Shown here: piece after piece, positions 52,128 through 61,095 of the stretch
How the letters are laid out: every line of letters begins with the position of its first letter
Numbering within the stretch: the first letter of the stretch is position 1
From: Natronosalvus caseinilyticus
Lineage (GTDB): Archaea > Halobacteriota > Halobacteria > Halobacteriales > Natrialbaceae
Assembly: GCF_017357105.1 (NCBI RefSeq)
Contig: NZ_CP071596.1
Location: forward strand, 2,790,001 to 2,854,000
Length of the DNA: 64,000 bases
Direction: 5' to 3'
Program-made: the position numbers and the translations under genes
The notes under the pieces: generated by a model
What the model was told of the DNA's origin: nothing
What the model saw: only the letters and a program-made list of their open reading frames with translations
The model's database searches: none

Positions 52128-53296
52128 TATGCAGTCAGACCAACCTTCGAGTTCTTCGGGTCACTGCGCTCACCAAAGGAAGCCTCTGCATCGTAGTACC
52201 GCTGGATATTCGAGAAAATTCGCAAGGCAGTATTCCCGCAAGCGTCATCCGGGAGATAGAGGCGAATCCAATCTCGCTTGATTTCCAGTGTGAAACTATC
52301 GTTGTTGTGGAGATCCGTCCCGCGAACCTTGTAGTAGTCGTCTGCAATCCAGGTACCAACCCCCCAGAGTCGGAGTGGTTTCGTGGCGGACGTGAAGCTG
52401 TCAGCGAACTCTTTCAGGTTCTCAACCGTGTTGGCGAGGTTGATTACTATCGGCGTTCCCTCGATAGATTGTCCTGATGAATGGCGTTCGCCTTCCTCAG
52501 CCTCTATTTCTCGAACCGGATATCCAATCCGGCCTTCTTCTTCGATTCCTCGGATGAGGTCTGCATAGAGCTCACGGATGATTTCGACAAACGACAGATG
52601 CGCTTGGATGTCATCGCCGCCTCTGGTGGTTATACGGCCATTGTTGTCGATCCGCTCAATCACGACCCCTTCCTCCATTTCCCGGCGAATCTTCACCGAA
52701 GACAAAGACATGAACCGCTTCAGGTCAGCATCATTCAACGCATCCAGCAGCCAGCTCGTTCCCTGGCCTGAACTCTGAATCGACAGCTCACCAAATGGGA
52801 GATACTGGTCAATATACTCCTCAGAGAACACATCCTCAGCATCGTAATTGATGCCTGCCCCTTGGAACTCACCAAGTTTAGTGAAGTACCGCTGTAGCTG
52901 CGCCGGGAACCAGAGATAGTCGAGCCCGCTTCGCTCCGCCATAATCAAGTCCTCCATCGCATCCTTCGCTGGTCGAGACTTCTCGATCGAATAGAACGTC
53001 CAGAATCGCTCATTCTGGCTATCCAAGTAGAACGTCAGAATTTCTTCCTCGTCTTCGTCGCTCGAAGTGTCGATGAGCACTTCGAACAGGCTGTAATCCA
53101 CCTTCTCGACATTTACATGCTCGAACTGTTCCTCAAGAGAGGTGGCCTCAATGTTGGTTTCGACGAGGAACGATTTGAGCATGTTCTGTTTGTAGTTCAG
53201 TTTCTGATCTTCCAGCAGCTGGTCATAGGTTCCTTCGATGACGTGCTGAAAGTGTTCGTATAGTTCCCGTCGATCCGTCGGGTTTAGAGGTGGCAT
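52127..53296 (-). CDS. Unknown 389-aa partner of the nuclease-like gene
   Basis: No known domain recognised. N-terminal ~1-90 is helical (RELYEHFQHVIEGTYDQLLE), the middle includes EYIDQYLPFGELSIQSSGQG and LKRFMSLSSVKIRREMEEGV, and the C-terminal ~90 residues are beta-rich (LRLWGVGTWIADDYYKVRGT, SFTLEIKRDWIRLYLPDDAC). It may be a sensor or recognition subunit. It is the first gene of the coupled pair and its promoter would lie near 53330. Confidence 0.65.
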   Translation of the reverse strand: MPPLNPTDRRELYEHFQHVIEGTYDQLLEDQKLNYKQNMLKSFLVETNIEATSLEEQFEHVNVEKVDYSLFEVLIDTSSDEDEEEILTFYLDSQNERFWTFYSIEKSRPAKDAMEDLIMAERSGLDYLWFPAQLQRYFTKLGEFQGAGINYDAEDVFSEEYIDQYLPFGELSIQSSGQGTSWLLDALNDADLKRFMSLSSVKIRREMEEGVVIERIDNNGRITTRGGDDIQAHLSFVEIIRELYADLIRGIEEEGRIGYPVREIEAEEGERHSSGQSIEGTPIVINLANTVENLKEFADSFTSATKPLRLWGVGTWIADDYYKVRGTDLHNNDSFTLEIKRDWIRLYLPDDACGNTALRIFSNIQRYYDAEASFGERSDPKNSKVGLTA

Positions 53297-53688
53297 AGGT
53301 GAATCACGAAGTCGTCTCTAGGTTGGACATTGGCGTATAACGGTTGAAAGGATTTGGCATCGACTGTAAGTAAAACTCTCTGGGGTCGGATGTTCCCTAT
53401 CTCAGGGAATCCGCAGACGTCTATTTCTGCGATATCGGCGGAATATACGACACACACGATGTCTTTCTTCGTTTCAATTCAGATTCATCCCCGTTTTGAA
53501 TCCGTAACTAGGGTTCTTTGTGAGGGATACAGGGGTATACGACATCCAAAACGGGTTGGTAAGACCGTCAGTCCTCGTTGACGTTGTCGATGTCCGCCAG
53601 AAGCTCCACAGGATACTCGTCTTTGCCAGCCTCACCACCCACCACAGCGTCTTCGTGTGCCGGTTCCTCCGGCCATCTTGTCGTCGTT

Positions 53689-53720
53689 TCACAGTCTCGA
53701 TTCACACCCACACCTCACAG
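53689..53720 (+). repeat. TCACAG-rich 32-bp repeat, copy 1
   Basis: TCACAGTCTCGATTCACACC then CACACCTCACAG; 30 of 32 bases match the copy at 54461. It lies 38 bp upstream of the gene at 53759. Confidence 0.75.
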
Positions 53721-53758
53721 TGGATATCTTGATATACTCGCGATAAAAACGCCGAGGC

Positions 53759-54430
53759 GTGCAAGAACAGCAAGAACCGCCTCTGAAAGAATCACTCGTC
53801 TATCTCTTCTTTCGGTACCACGCGTACATCTTTCTCGCAGTATTCCTGCTCGCCCCGGTCGCAATCGCGGGCGCGAACGCCGCCACAGACCTCACTATCT
53901 ACCAAAACATGATGCTGGGTGTCGGGTGGACACAAGCGGTCATCACCGGATATCTGTCATTCAAAATCTTCGAGGTCAGCAAACGCGACTCCGAACTCCC
54001 AGACCTCACCTACAGAATCGAGGACGTCGAAGATGTCGGGTCTCCCTTCGAGAACCACAAGGTGGTTCGTTGCACGATTCGATTCACAAACCGGTCGTAC
54101 GGTCGGGCGAAAATCACGGACATCGACCTCAACGCAGACTTCGACGAACGATTTCTCGAGCGACACAAAGACCCAGGCGAAGGAAATATCGTACACGGGT
54201 TCCCCGAGGGTCGGCCAATCCCGACAATTCTCGATAAGGGAGACTACGTCGATGTGATGTTCCAAATTAACGGGTTCAACTACCTTGACAGCGTCAGCCT
54301 GGAGATTACAGATGAGAAGATGGGGACGCGAGAGTGCCAGTTGTTGGTGTCGGAGATAAGTAACCGGTTGACGATGCAGCGATGGGCCCAGAAAGAGCGT
54401 GAGGAAGAAGCTGTGGAAGCATCCCAGTGA
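53759..54430 (+). CDS. Two-span membrane protein of unknown function
   Basis: 223 aa from the GTG at 53759. Two hydrophobic spans (YIFLAVFLLAPVAIAGANAA, ~20-42; NMMLGVGWTQAVITGYLSFK, ~50-72). A soluble beta-rich domain follows (VVRCTIRFTNRSYGRAKITD, GDYVDVMFQINGFNYLDSVS, LEITDEKMGTRECQLLVSEI). The soluble part resembles an immunoglobulin-like or adhesion fold by shape only. Flanked on both sides by the 32-bp TCACAG repeats. Confidence 0.6.
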   Translation: MQEQQEPPLKESLVYLFFRYHAYIFLAVFLLAPVAIAGANAATDLTIYQNMMLGVGWTQAVITGYLSFKIFEVSKRDSELPDLTYRIEDVEDVGSPFENHKVVRCTIRFTNRSYGRAKITDIDLNADFDERFLERHKDPGEGNIVHGFPEGRPIPTILDKGDYVDVMFQINGFNYLDSVSLEITDEKMGTRECQLLVSEISNRLTMQRWAQKEREEEAVEASQ

Positions 54431-54460
54431 GACATCACAGTCACGTGTGACTCGACCAAG

Positions 54461-54492
54461 TCACAGTCTCGACTCACACGCACACCTCACAG
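54461..54492 (+). repeat. TCACAG-rich 32-bp repeat, copy 2
   Basis: TCACAGTCTCGACTCACACG then CACACCTCACAG. GTCACGTGTGAC, a perfect inverted repeat, precedes it at 54440-54451. It lies 58 bp upstream of the gene at 54551. Confidence 0.75.
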
Positions 54493-54550
54493 ACGGAGGA
54501 ACTCTCTGAGGGGAAAATTATTAACCATACTCTTTGACAGAAAGAATTGC

Positions 54551-55042
54551 ATGCTGGAAGACCCCCGCACTGATCCCGTATCGTTCGCGAACGTGATGGT
54601 CGGACTCGATAAGGCGGGCATCTCAGATGATGCGCGCCTCGAGATGTACAAACAACGGCGATTCGGCATCGACTGGGGTGTCGGGGCATCCGTGTCTACC
54701 GCAGCAAGCCCCGAGGATGACTGGGAAACATCGATGGACAATATGTACGACCTGTGTCGAGACGGCGGGCTCGTGTTCATTCCGGCCACAAATACGCCGA
54801 AAATCGAAGGTGGGCTCCTTGGCCAGGTACCTGCACATAGCGACATCGAACTGCGTGATTACGAAGCCCGAAAAGCGAGTGGGGAGAAGACGATGAAAAC
54901 TCTCCAACTCCGCCGAGTACGAGAGGTTCATCCGAACGACGGAACGGGCGTATTCGACGAAGTGAACTGGGGGCAATACACCGTACACGGGCTTGACACG
55001 CACCGAGACAAGGTCGTGGACGCCTACAAGCAACTCTACTGA
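54551..55042 (+). CDS. Hypothetical protein
   Basis: 163 aa. Acidic, mixed alpha/beta (RLEMYKQRRFGIDWGVGASV, MDNMYDLCRDGGLVFIPATN, PKIEGGLLGQVPAHSDIELR). The central DLCRDGGLVFIPATNTPK could be a small enzyme or phage-type protein, but nothing is recognised. Clean ATG with a TTGACAG upstream. Confidence 0.55.
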   Translation: MLEDPRTDPVSFANVMVGLDKAGISDDARLEMYKQRRFGIDWGVGASVSTAASPEDDWETSMDNMYDLCRDGGLVFIPATNTPKIEGGLLGQVPAHSDIELRDYEARKASGEKTMKTLQLRRVREVHPNDGTGVFDEVNWGQYTVHGLDTHRDKVVDAYKQLY

Positions 55043-55423
55043 CCTCCCTCCCGGGACTGACTTCGCTGTAGACGGACACATGGGGCAGCTCGCTTCGTCG
55101 CTGTCCGCTCACACTCTTGGATCACAGTCTCAAGTCACAGTCAGGCGTGGCTCTCACGTGTCACAGTCTCGGCTCACAGACAAAGATCACACTCACTCGT
55201 GATACTCCCACCTCACACTCTCAGGACACAGTCTCTCGCCACCGACCAGCGGCGCGCGCAACAGCGCCTCACCGCGCCGACGCTCGCCGGCTAGAACTAC
55301 CGACAAAAAACCTCAAAAAAGAGGATTCGTACCAAAATGGGTATAGTCCCGGGCGAACCCTACCGTACAGTCACCAACCTAACCGTATGACTAAGTAGAC
55401 GAGCCCCCGGAATTCAACCATCC
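55043..55423. other. Regulatory spacer with TCACAG repeats and a 53-bp repeat
   Basis: No gene. It holds TCACAGTCTCAAGTCACAG (55122-55140), TCACAGTCTCGGCTCACAG (55161-55179) and further TCACAC/TCACAG blocks to ~55235. A 53-bp sequence (55303-55355) is nearly repeated at 60809. It also has a CCTC-A6-GAGG inverted repeat (55311-55324). It probably controls the zinc-ribbon gene 55424. Confidence 0.6.
55303..55355 (+). repeat. 53-bp repeat, copy 1
   Basis: Runs from ACAAAAAACCTC to AGTCCCGGGCG. Matches 60809-60860 in 46 of 52 aligned bases with one gap; all six mismatches are transitions. Contains CCAAAATGGGTATAGT. Confidence 0.8.
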
Positions 55424-56452
55424 ATGACTCCCTCAAGCGAACTTAGTGCAGGAAACACGAATCTGACATGCCCGCAGTGCGACGATCGAATAGACACGCT
55501 TCATCTCCAACCATCAGGGGAGAACATCAATCCTGACGCGTACCTTGTCTGCCCTTATTGCGGGACATGGTTCTTTCCTGAGAATGGTCTACTCTACACG
55601 CTTCACAACTTGGACGGGGATGCCTATTTCGGCTTCCCGTTTGCTCTCGCCGGTAGCAAGATGCGAAATCTCACCACTGTGACGGTCGGCGAGACGCACA
55701 GCCATATCGTCAACGACCTCTTCTCGGGGGATGAATTCGAAACTGTCCAACTCCTTGGTGCCGAGCGTAAAGATGCAAGCGGCGACAATCGACTCCCGAT
55801 AGAGCGACTTGACGACTCGTACACGCGTGCTTCTCTAGGCGAGTCCGTCCTGGTCGCCCTCCATCCCATCGGGCCACAAGAGATAGTCGTGACCGCCAAT
55901 CTTCAGGAGAAAGCTGATTCGGTGGTTGAGACTGGCGACGAACTGGAAGTAGTGTACGATGCGAAGCTCTCGCGGGCAAATGCGACGAACCCGGCGTGGG
56001 TTGATCTCCTTCGTGAGGCGGAGCAGGCAATCCTTCGCGGTAATCTTATCTCGGCTGTCCCCCTGCTTACCTCCGCAGTAGATGGTGGTCTCTTCCGGTT
56101 GATTTCCCTGTACTATGTGTTGAACGGCTATGATAGAGATGAGGCGGGAGATCGAATCAGAGACAAGTTTGGGGACAAATACGACAACGTCTACTCCACG
56201 GATCTCGCAAAGGACGCCCTGAACGAGATTACTGGTTCATCTCTCACCGACGCGCACGGCCCGTACGGAGAGTTGTGGCACGAGTTCCACGGTGAACACG
56301 GCAACCGAGGATTCAGGAACGCGGTGATTCATCCGGGTGACGAGTCACTAGAGGAGATCGACCGAGAGACCGTTATTGAGTGGTTCAATATCTCAGTTTC
56401 TCTCATCATTGGCGGTTTTGAACTGCTTTGGGAAGTGGAATCCGACAATTGA
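55424..56452 (+). CDS. Zinc-ribbon protein with HEPN-like C-terminus
   Basis: 342 aa. N-terminal zinc ribbon (~15-50): LTCPQCDDRID...YLVCPYCGTWFFPENG. A middle beta-rich region (~60-180) follows. The C-terminal helical domain (~185-340) holds REAEQAILRGNLISAVPLLT and RGFRNAVIHPGDES. RNAVIH is an R-x4-H motif as found in HEPN RNases. Such a layout suggests a stress or defence effector, but the catalytic role is inferred from one motif. It lies 68 bp after the 53-bp repeat. Confidence 0.65.
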   Translation: MTPSSELSAGNTNLTCPQCDDRIDTLHLQPSGENINPDAYLVCPYCGTWFFPENGLLYTLHNLDGDAYFGFPFALAGSKMRNLTTVTVGETHSHIVNDLFSGDEFETVQLLGAERKDASGDNRLPIERLDDSYTRASLGESVLVALHPIGPQEIVVTANLQEKADSVVETGDELEVVYDAKLSRANATNPAWVDLLREAEQAILRGNLISAVPLLTSAVDGGLFRLISLYYVLNGYDRDEAGDRIRDKFGDKYDNVYSTDLAKDALNEITGSSLTDAHGPYGELWHEFHGEHGNRGFRNAVIHPGDESLEEIDRETVIEWFNISVSLIIGGFELLWEVESDN

Positions 56453-56631
56453 ATGCTTCGAGGTGCCGGGAATTTTGACGCGATTATACCTGTCTACCGG
56501 ATAACCTACCCCTTTCTGCACCACGCCCCATCTGAGACATACAGAGACGGTACTCATCGGCTATTTACTCCTCAACCCTTTTATTCCGGAACTGTGGAAA
56601 GATTGAATTGTTCGTCAATCAACTTGGGTGT

Positions 56632-56943
56632 ATGGTGAGCTCAAACAGTGATAGCGATTTGACGGAATTGACAGAGAATATGAAAGGGATACTGAAAGTA
56701 TTAGCAGACGCAGACGGTGAGGCTCTTCGTGGTGTTGAGGTACGTCGTCGGTTACGAGAGGACTACGGTATAGAACTCTCAAAAAGGGCAATGAACGGTG
56801 TAATAGCCAGAACCACAAGGTATCCACGGCACATGGTGAATATCGAGTGGGTCGATGAGAGTGATATTGACGGGAACACTAGACACGCTTCGCACCAGCT
56901 CAAGCCCGATTATATTGACGAAGTACGCGAGCAACTGCAATAA
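56632..56943 (+). CDS. Small winged-helix-like protein
   Basis: 103 aa from the ATG at 56632 (MVSSNSDSDLTEL). MKGILKVLADADGEALRGVE then VRRRLREDYGIELSKRAMNG reads as an HTH. No further domains. Probably a regulator of this block; it is convergent with the phosphoesterase gene. Confidence 0.6.
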   Translation: MVSSNSDSDLTELTENMKGILKVLADADGEALRGVEVRRRLREDYGIELSKRAMNGVIARTTRYPRHMVNIEWVDESDIDGNTRHASHQLKPDYIDEVREQLQ

Positions 56944-57045
56944 CTCTCTCACTGGTGGAGTCTCCAATGGTACGTTCGCACGTCTACCAACCGGCTGTTT
57001 CGGATAAAAGTATATCCGGAGAATAGGATTTCAAAAGAGTCGAGA

Positions 57046-58206
57046 CTACAGGAATTCTCTTTTTAAGGAAACTTTCTTCCCCTGTACACTGATTAGCTCG
57101 ATGCTGGGGAGGAGGTCATCTTTGGTTTCACCTACTCGTGTAGTTGCCCCTCCAGATAGTCCCCGGGACTCACCATGATGATGCTCTGAACGTGAATGAG
57201 TATGGCCAGTGATAACAAGATCGAGTGGAATATTGGAAGTGTCCAGAAGTCCGTTTAGTGAGCAATCGGGGCTGCCACTTGCTGTAAATGGTGCTATCGA
57301 TTGATGGAGACAGAGCATCGTTGCTAGATTCTCTGGTGCACGTTCAAGATCAAGAACAAAATCAGTCCAGTCAGACTGGTGATCAACCCCATAGAATGCT
57401 ACTGCGTCCCCGATTACTTCGTAACGAGAGCCCAAATGTACAGCAAGACCATCATCGGTAAACCGTTCCATGATTCGTCGGCCAGCTTGTCGTTCGTGGT
57501 TCCCATAGACGAAGTAGAACGGAATTCCATGTTCTGCTAACTCGGTCAAAACTCTACGACATACAGCAGTATCCTCTTCTTCAATTCCACTCCCTGGGTT
57601 GTGGAATAGATCTCCTCCATGGACGACTGCATCTACATTTTTGTGAATCGCATATTCTATTGCAGCACGGAGCCCCTCTTCCGGGTTCACTGACCAAGAC
57701 AGTCCACCATAGCTGTGGGTTGTCTTTCCTAGGTGACTGTCGGTCAGAAATAGTATGTCAGATGAGTTTTCGCTTTGAAATGTGCCAAGCTTTTCGATTT
57801 TGAGAGAAGAGGTGCCGTGAAGGACTTTTCCAGAAGGCCACGAATTTACTGAAACACCACTTAATCGATACCAGCAACCAATCTCCCAATCAAAGCTCCT
57901 GCCCTCCTCTGATTTCTCCCAAACAACGAACGGGAATCGCGTTCCATTGGAATCCTCCAAGCTCAACTCAAAAGCGCGATTCTCCTTTTCTGCGAGAGAG
58001 CAATCACGAACACGAACATCAATTTCGTGTTGGGAATCCTCCTCGAGATCCTCGTATAGCGTCTCCACAGAGAGACTCGACCGTACACGGTAATAAATCG
58101 GATTGGTTACCTTATCAGATGGAGTGACAACCCTCTCACCGCTCCAAACAGCAACAAGGCAGGTAGAGAGATTTGATTCTGGCTTACTTATCCCAGTAAT
58201 CGACAT
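57046..58206 (-). CDS. OB-fold plus Mre11-like calcineurin phosphoesterase
   Basis: 386 aa from the ATG at 58206, which overlaps the 3' end of the DUF262 gene by 23 nt. Residues ~45-140 resemble an OB-fold (EIDVRVRDCSLAEKENRAFE, WYRLSGVSVNSWPSGKVLHG). The phosphoesterase domain has the metal motifs ILFLTDSHLG (Asp156, His158), VHGGDLFHN (Asp199, His202), YGNHER (Asn236, His237) and TGHTHS (~330). These five motifs are those of Mre11/SbcD-type nucleases. It may cut or process DNA bound by the OB-fold, after or with the GmrSD-like partner. Confidence 0.85.
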   Translation of the reverse strand: MSITGISKPESNLSTCLVAVWSGERVVTPSDKVTNPIYYRVRSSLSVETLYEDLEEDSQHEIDVRVRDCSLAEKENRAFELSLEDSNGTRFPFVVWEKSEEGRSFDWEIGCWYRLSGVSVNSWPSGKVLHGTSSLKIEKLGTFQSENSSDILFLTDSHLGKTTHSYGGLSWSVNPEEGLRAAIEYAIHKNVDAVVHGGDLFHNPGSGIEEEDTAVCRRVLTELAEHGIPFYFVYGNHERQAGRRIMERFTDDGLAVHLGSRYEVIGDAVAFYGVDHQSDWTDFVLDLERAPENLATMLCLHQSIAPFTASGSPDCSLNGLLDTSNIPLDLVITGHTHSRSEHHHGESRGLSGGATTRVGETKDDLLPSIELISVQGKKVSLKREFL

Positions 58207-60022
58207 CTGGCTCCGGCCAGACTTCGCTCGCTCGTTCCGAAAGCCACTCCCCACGCTCTGCTATTGTTTCCTCGTTCCATTCGTCTGGCCAACTTGTGAC
58301 AAGGTGCTTATTCAAACGTAGAACTGTGTGATCTTGAATCGCATCGCGCTTATCATCCCATGCTGCATTGGATATCGACGGATTCAGCTTATCAGTGAGG
58401 ATTGTGAGATTCCCTACCCTATCCTTCGCATCGTCACGCTCCATACGTTCTACTTCAGCAGGCCGTTCACCGGGGAGCGACCAATGTGCAGACCACTTCT
58501 GAGGGAGGATATGCTCAATTTCCAAGTCCTGCGTAAACTCTAGCGTCTCGCTGTATCCAGTGTCACGTAACTCCCGTTCAATAGCTGCGAACACCATCTT
58601 AAGCCGTCGCTGATTGATGACTGCCCAGTACTCCAGATTCACCATCGAATCAGTCAACTTCTCATCGCTGGGCCAATAATCGCTTTCGCCCTCTTTGCTG
58701 CGGAAGAACTCGACGACAGTATCTCCGACACGACCATCGTCGCTCGTTTTGAGTTCGTCTAGAAGCTCGATGAAGATTTTATTGTAGTTCTTTGAGGTCA
58801 ATCGTGACAGCATCCGACGCATCAACCAACTCTCGATAGCTTCAATGGCTTTCACTCGTTGGGGCTTTGGGACGCTTTCTTCACCGAAAATCCAGAGGAG
58901 AACCGGGTATGGTGTCGTCGTATCCAGCACGTCCAATCGGCGGAAGAAGATTCCTTCTCGTGAGCCCCGATCCGGTTCAGAGATAGTTTCGTAAATGGAT
59001 GCGTAGTAGTCAATGTCCTTTACAATCTCCTCAACGGACTGTTCAGACCTGTCCAAGTACTTCCGAAACGCTGGGAATAGCTTCTTTGCACGTACTTGCT
59101 GGCTCATCTGCATCGTGAGCCAGTGCATGATGAACACATCTATCCTTGGACGATCCAAGCGGCCCTGAGAGACATCTACCCGCCATTCGTCCTCGTCGAA
59201 CTGCTTCCAGTACTTGTCGTGCAGTTCGCCGGGATCGTTGTGTTGGAGGGTCGCCTCTCGAAAGAGGTAGTTCTTAATCAGATCTGCGGCGAGCAACGGT
59301 GTCCCACGCGCATTCAGCGTCTCGAAAATCACTTGCGCGTCGTCGCTTGATTCAAGATCAATTACGACGACACGGAGAAGGTGCCACATCGTCGTGACGA
59401 GTGCATCAAGATGTTCTTCGGTGGATTCATCACCTGATTCCGCCCACTCTCGAATCTCATCACTGAAGTACTGGAAACATTCTTCCAGGTTTTCGTCATC
59501 ATCAAGCTCCGTATGATCCGACTCCGGGTCTGAGAACGTCATCACGTCAATGAACGCATCCTGATCAGCTTCGATTGGCCATACTTTCAGCCGGTCTGTC
59601 TCGGTGGAGGTCAGATCCTTATCGTTAAACATCAGCTTCTCCACCAGGGATGCGGGCTCCTTATGATCGAGATCAGTCGCTACGGAGTGTACCGCAGACA
59701 GGAGCACTTGGAGCGTTATAAGCCGCTGTTGACCGTCGATGATCTCTCGCGTCTCTAGTTTTTGTGTTGGTGTCGATTGCTGGTCGAGAACGATTGCTCC
59801 CAAGAAGTGTGGAGATGTGTTTTGTTGGGCTTCTTGGCGTTCAATACTGGTATTTGCCCCTGCTTGCCGATCCATCAGTTCGTCCACAACGAGCTGGAGA
59901 TCCCCCCAAAGAGGCTGCCAGTGTTCTTCCTCCTTCCATACGTAGGGACGTTGAAACCGAGGAACGACGTACCGAGTGTCCTTTCGAAAAATATCCTTCA
60001 AATCGAGGGTATCCGCTTTCAT
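58184..60022 (-). CDS. GmrSD-like Type IV restriction protein (DUF262-DUF1524)
   Basis: 612 aa from the ATG at 60022 (MKADTLDLKDIFRKDTRYVV). DUF262 N-terminus: YVVPRFQRPYVWKEEEHW (~17-34), HFLGAIVLDQQ (~72) and EIIDGQQRLITLQVLLSA (DGQQR at 96-100), the GmrS NTP-binding signature. C-terminal DUF1524 HNH-like nuclease: DLEIEHILPQKWSAHW (~497), with GNLTILTDKLNPSISN later. GmrSD proteins hydrolyse NTP and cut modified (glucosylated hydroxymethyl-C) DNA. It is the first gene of the pair with the Mre11-like gene. Modified halovirus DNA is a plausible target, inferred only. Confidence 0.88.
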   Translation of the reverse strand: MKADTLDLKDIFRKDTRYVVPRFQRPYVWKEEEHWQPLWGDLQLVVDELMDRQAGANTSIERQEAQQNTSPHFLGAIVLDQQSTPTQKLETREIIDGQQRLITLQVLLSAVHSVATDLDHKEPASLVEKLMFNDKDLTSTETDRLKVWPIEADQDAFIDVMTFSDPESDHTELDDDENLEECFQYFSDEIREWAESGDESTEEHLDALVTTMWHLLRVVVIDLESSDDAQVIFETLNARGTPLLAADLIKNYLFREATLQHNDPGELHDKYWKQFDEDEWRVDVSQGRLDRPRIDVFIMHWLTMQMSQQVRAKKLFPAFRKYLDRSEQSVEEIVKDIDYYASIYETISEPDRGSREGIFFRRLDVLDTTTPYPVLLWIFGEESVPKPQRVKAIEAIESWLMRRMLSRLTSKNYNKIFIELLDELKTSDDGRVGDTVVEFFRSKEGESDYWPSDEKLTDSMVNLEYWAVINQRRLKMVFAAIERELRDTGYSETLEFTQDLEIEHILPQKWSAHWSLPGERPAEVERMERDDAKDRVGNLTILTDKLNPSISNAAWDDKRDAIQDHTVLRLNKHLVTSWPDEWNEETIAERGEWLSERASEVWPEPDVDYWDK

Positions 60023-60266
60023 TGATGATTCACCATTCCGGTGACTTCCGTATAAGTCGTTCCCACGAACGTATTTCGTGGCCGAACCGCAGCAGAGATA
60101 TGAACTGTTGTTTACTTCGGTTCCTGACGACATTTACCCCACCTTCGGGAGGGAAAGGCTCGACTTTGCAACGACTTCCTGCCTTCTACAACACAGCAGC
60201 GATGCTACTTGCGGGAGTTGTCCTGAATGGCGAATCTACCTTTGAAAACGTATATTGGGCGACGTG

Positions 60267-60521
60267 CTATTGGACGTCGTCGGCCAGGCCGGACATCTCT
60301 GCACTACGGTTTGTTACTTCGAGGTCTTCAAGACTCCAGCCTTGGTCAATATGCCATTCAATGAGTCCGGCAATTGCAGCACTATCCAACTTGCTCAGGT
60401 CGATATTCACGCGCATATAGTCACCACTGTGGTAAGTCAGTTCTGTGTCACTAAACGTCCATTCGTCGAGTTCATTAAGAACGGTCAAAACGTTCTCGTT
60501 TGGGGCTGATTCTGTTGTCAT
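60267..60521 (-). CDS. Small orphan protein
   Basis: 84 aa from the ATG at 60521 (MTTESAPNENVLTVLNELDE); a start at 60572 would add 17 residues. HalX-like size, with YHSGDYMRVNIDLSKLDSAA and LIEWHIDQGWSLEDLEVTNR. No recognised domain. It lies upstream of the DUF262 gene in the same direction but separated by 244 bp. Confidence 0.55.
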   Translation of the reverse strand: MTTESAPNENVLTVLNELDEWTFSDTELTYHSGDYMRVNIDLSKLDSAAIAGLIEWHIDQGWSLEDLEVTNRSAEMSGLADDVQ

Positions 60522-60572
60522 TAGCTTAGACTGTTTGGTATTATCGACTGCCAGAGAACCTTCCACGCTCAT

Positions 60573-61095
60573 ACCCGGGGTTTCAAAGGTAGAGGGCGGG
60601 CATATTCAGTCACGAATGGAAGGCGCGTTCTGCTTTCCAACCTGACTTGACCCTCAGCGACTTAAAAGGGTTTGTAATGACACAAGTTAACAATGTGCAG
60701 GAATCCTAATACGAGTATCGAGACTTCCCTCCGAATCCTTCACAATGGACTCCATCGCGCACGCCGCAATATTACCAGAACCGGTTTCACCACCGGCAAG
60801 TGGCGCCAACAAAAACCCCGAAAAGGAGGATTCACACCAAAATGGGTATAGTTCCGGGCGGATTGAACCATTCAAGTTCCTCTAGTTAGTGCCCAAGACT
60901 CACCATTATTCTTGATGTGGTACTGGTAGTAGTGCAGTTCACGTATGATGTTGTCGGTGAAAATTTAACAGGGGAACTCGATTACGTCCACCCACCCCGT
61001 GAACACAGAAACATCCCGGTTGAAGCAAACTACTGCCTGCTGTATTCTCGATCCAACCCCAGAGCCTTATAAGTGACAAATGACCTTATTCCCAT
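60573..61095. other. Spacer with the second 53-bp repeat copy
   Basis: No gene seen. It contains an inverted CCGGT/ACCGG (60781-60796), the 52-bp repeat copy at 60809-60860, and a CTTATAAG promoter at ~61066-61073, 27 nt before the ATG at 61096. Confidence 0.5.
60809..60860 (+). repeat. 53-bp repeat, copy 2
   Basis: Matches 55303-55355 as described there. In one frame both copies encode KEDS(Y/H)QNGYS(P/S)GR, so they may be remnants of a shared coding sequence, although both lie in non-coding gaps. Confidence 0.8.
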
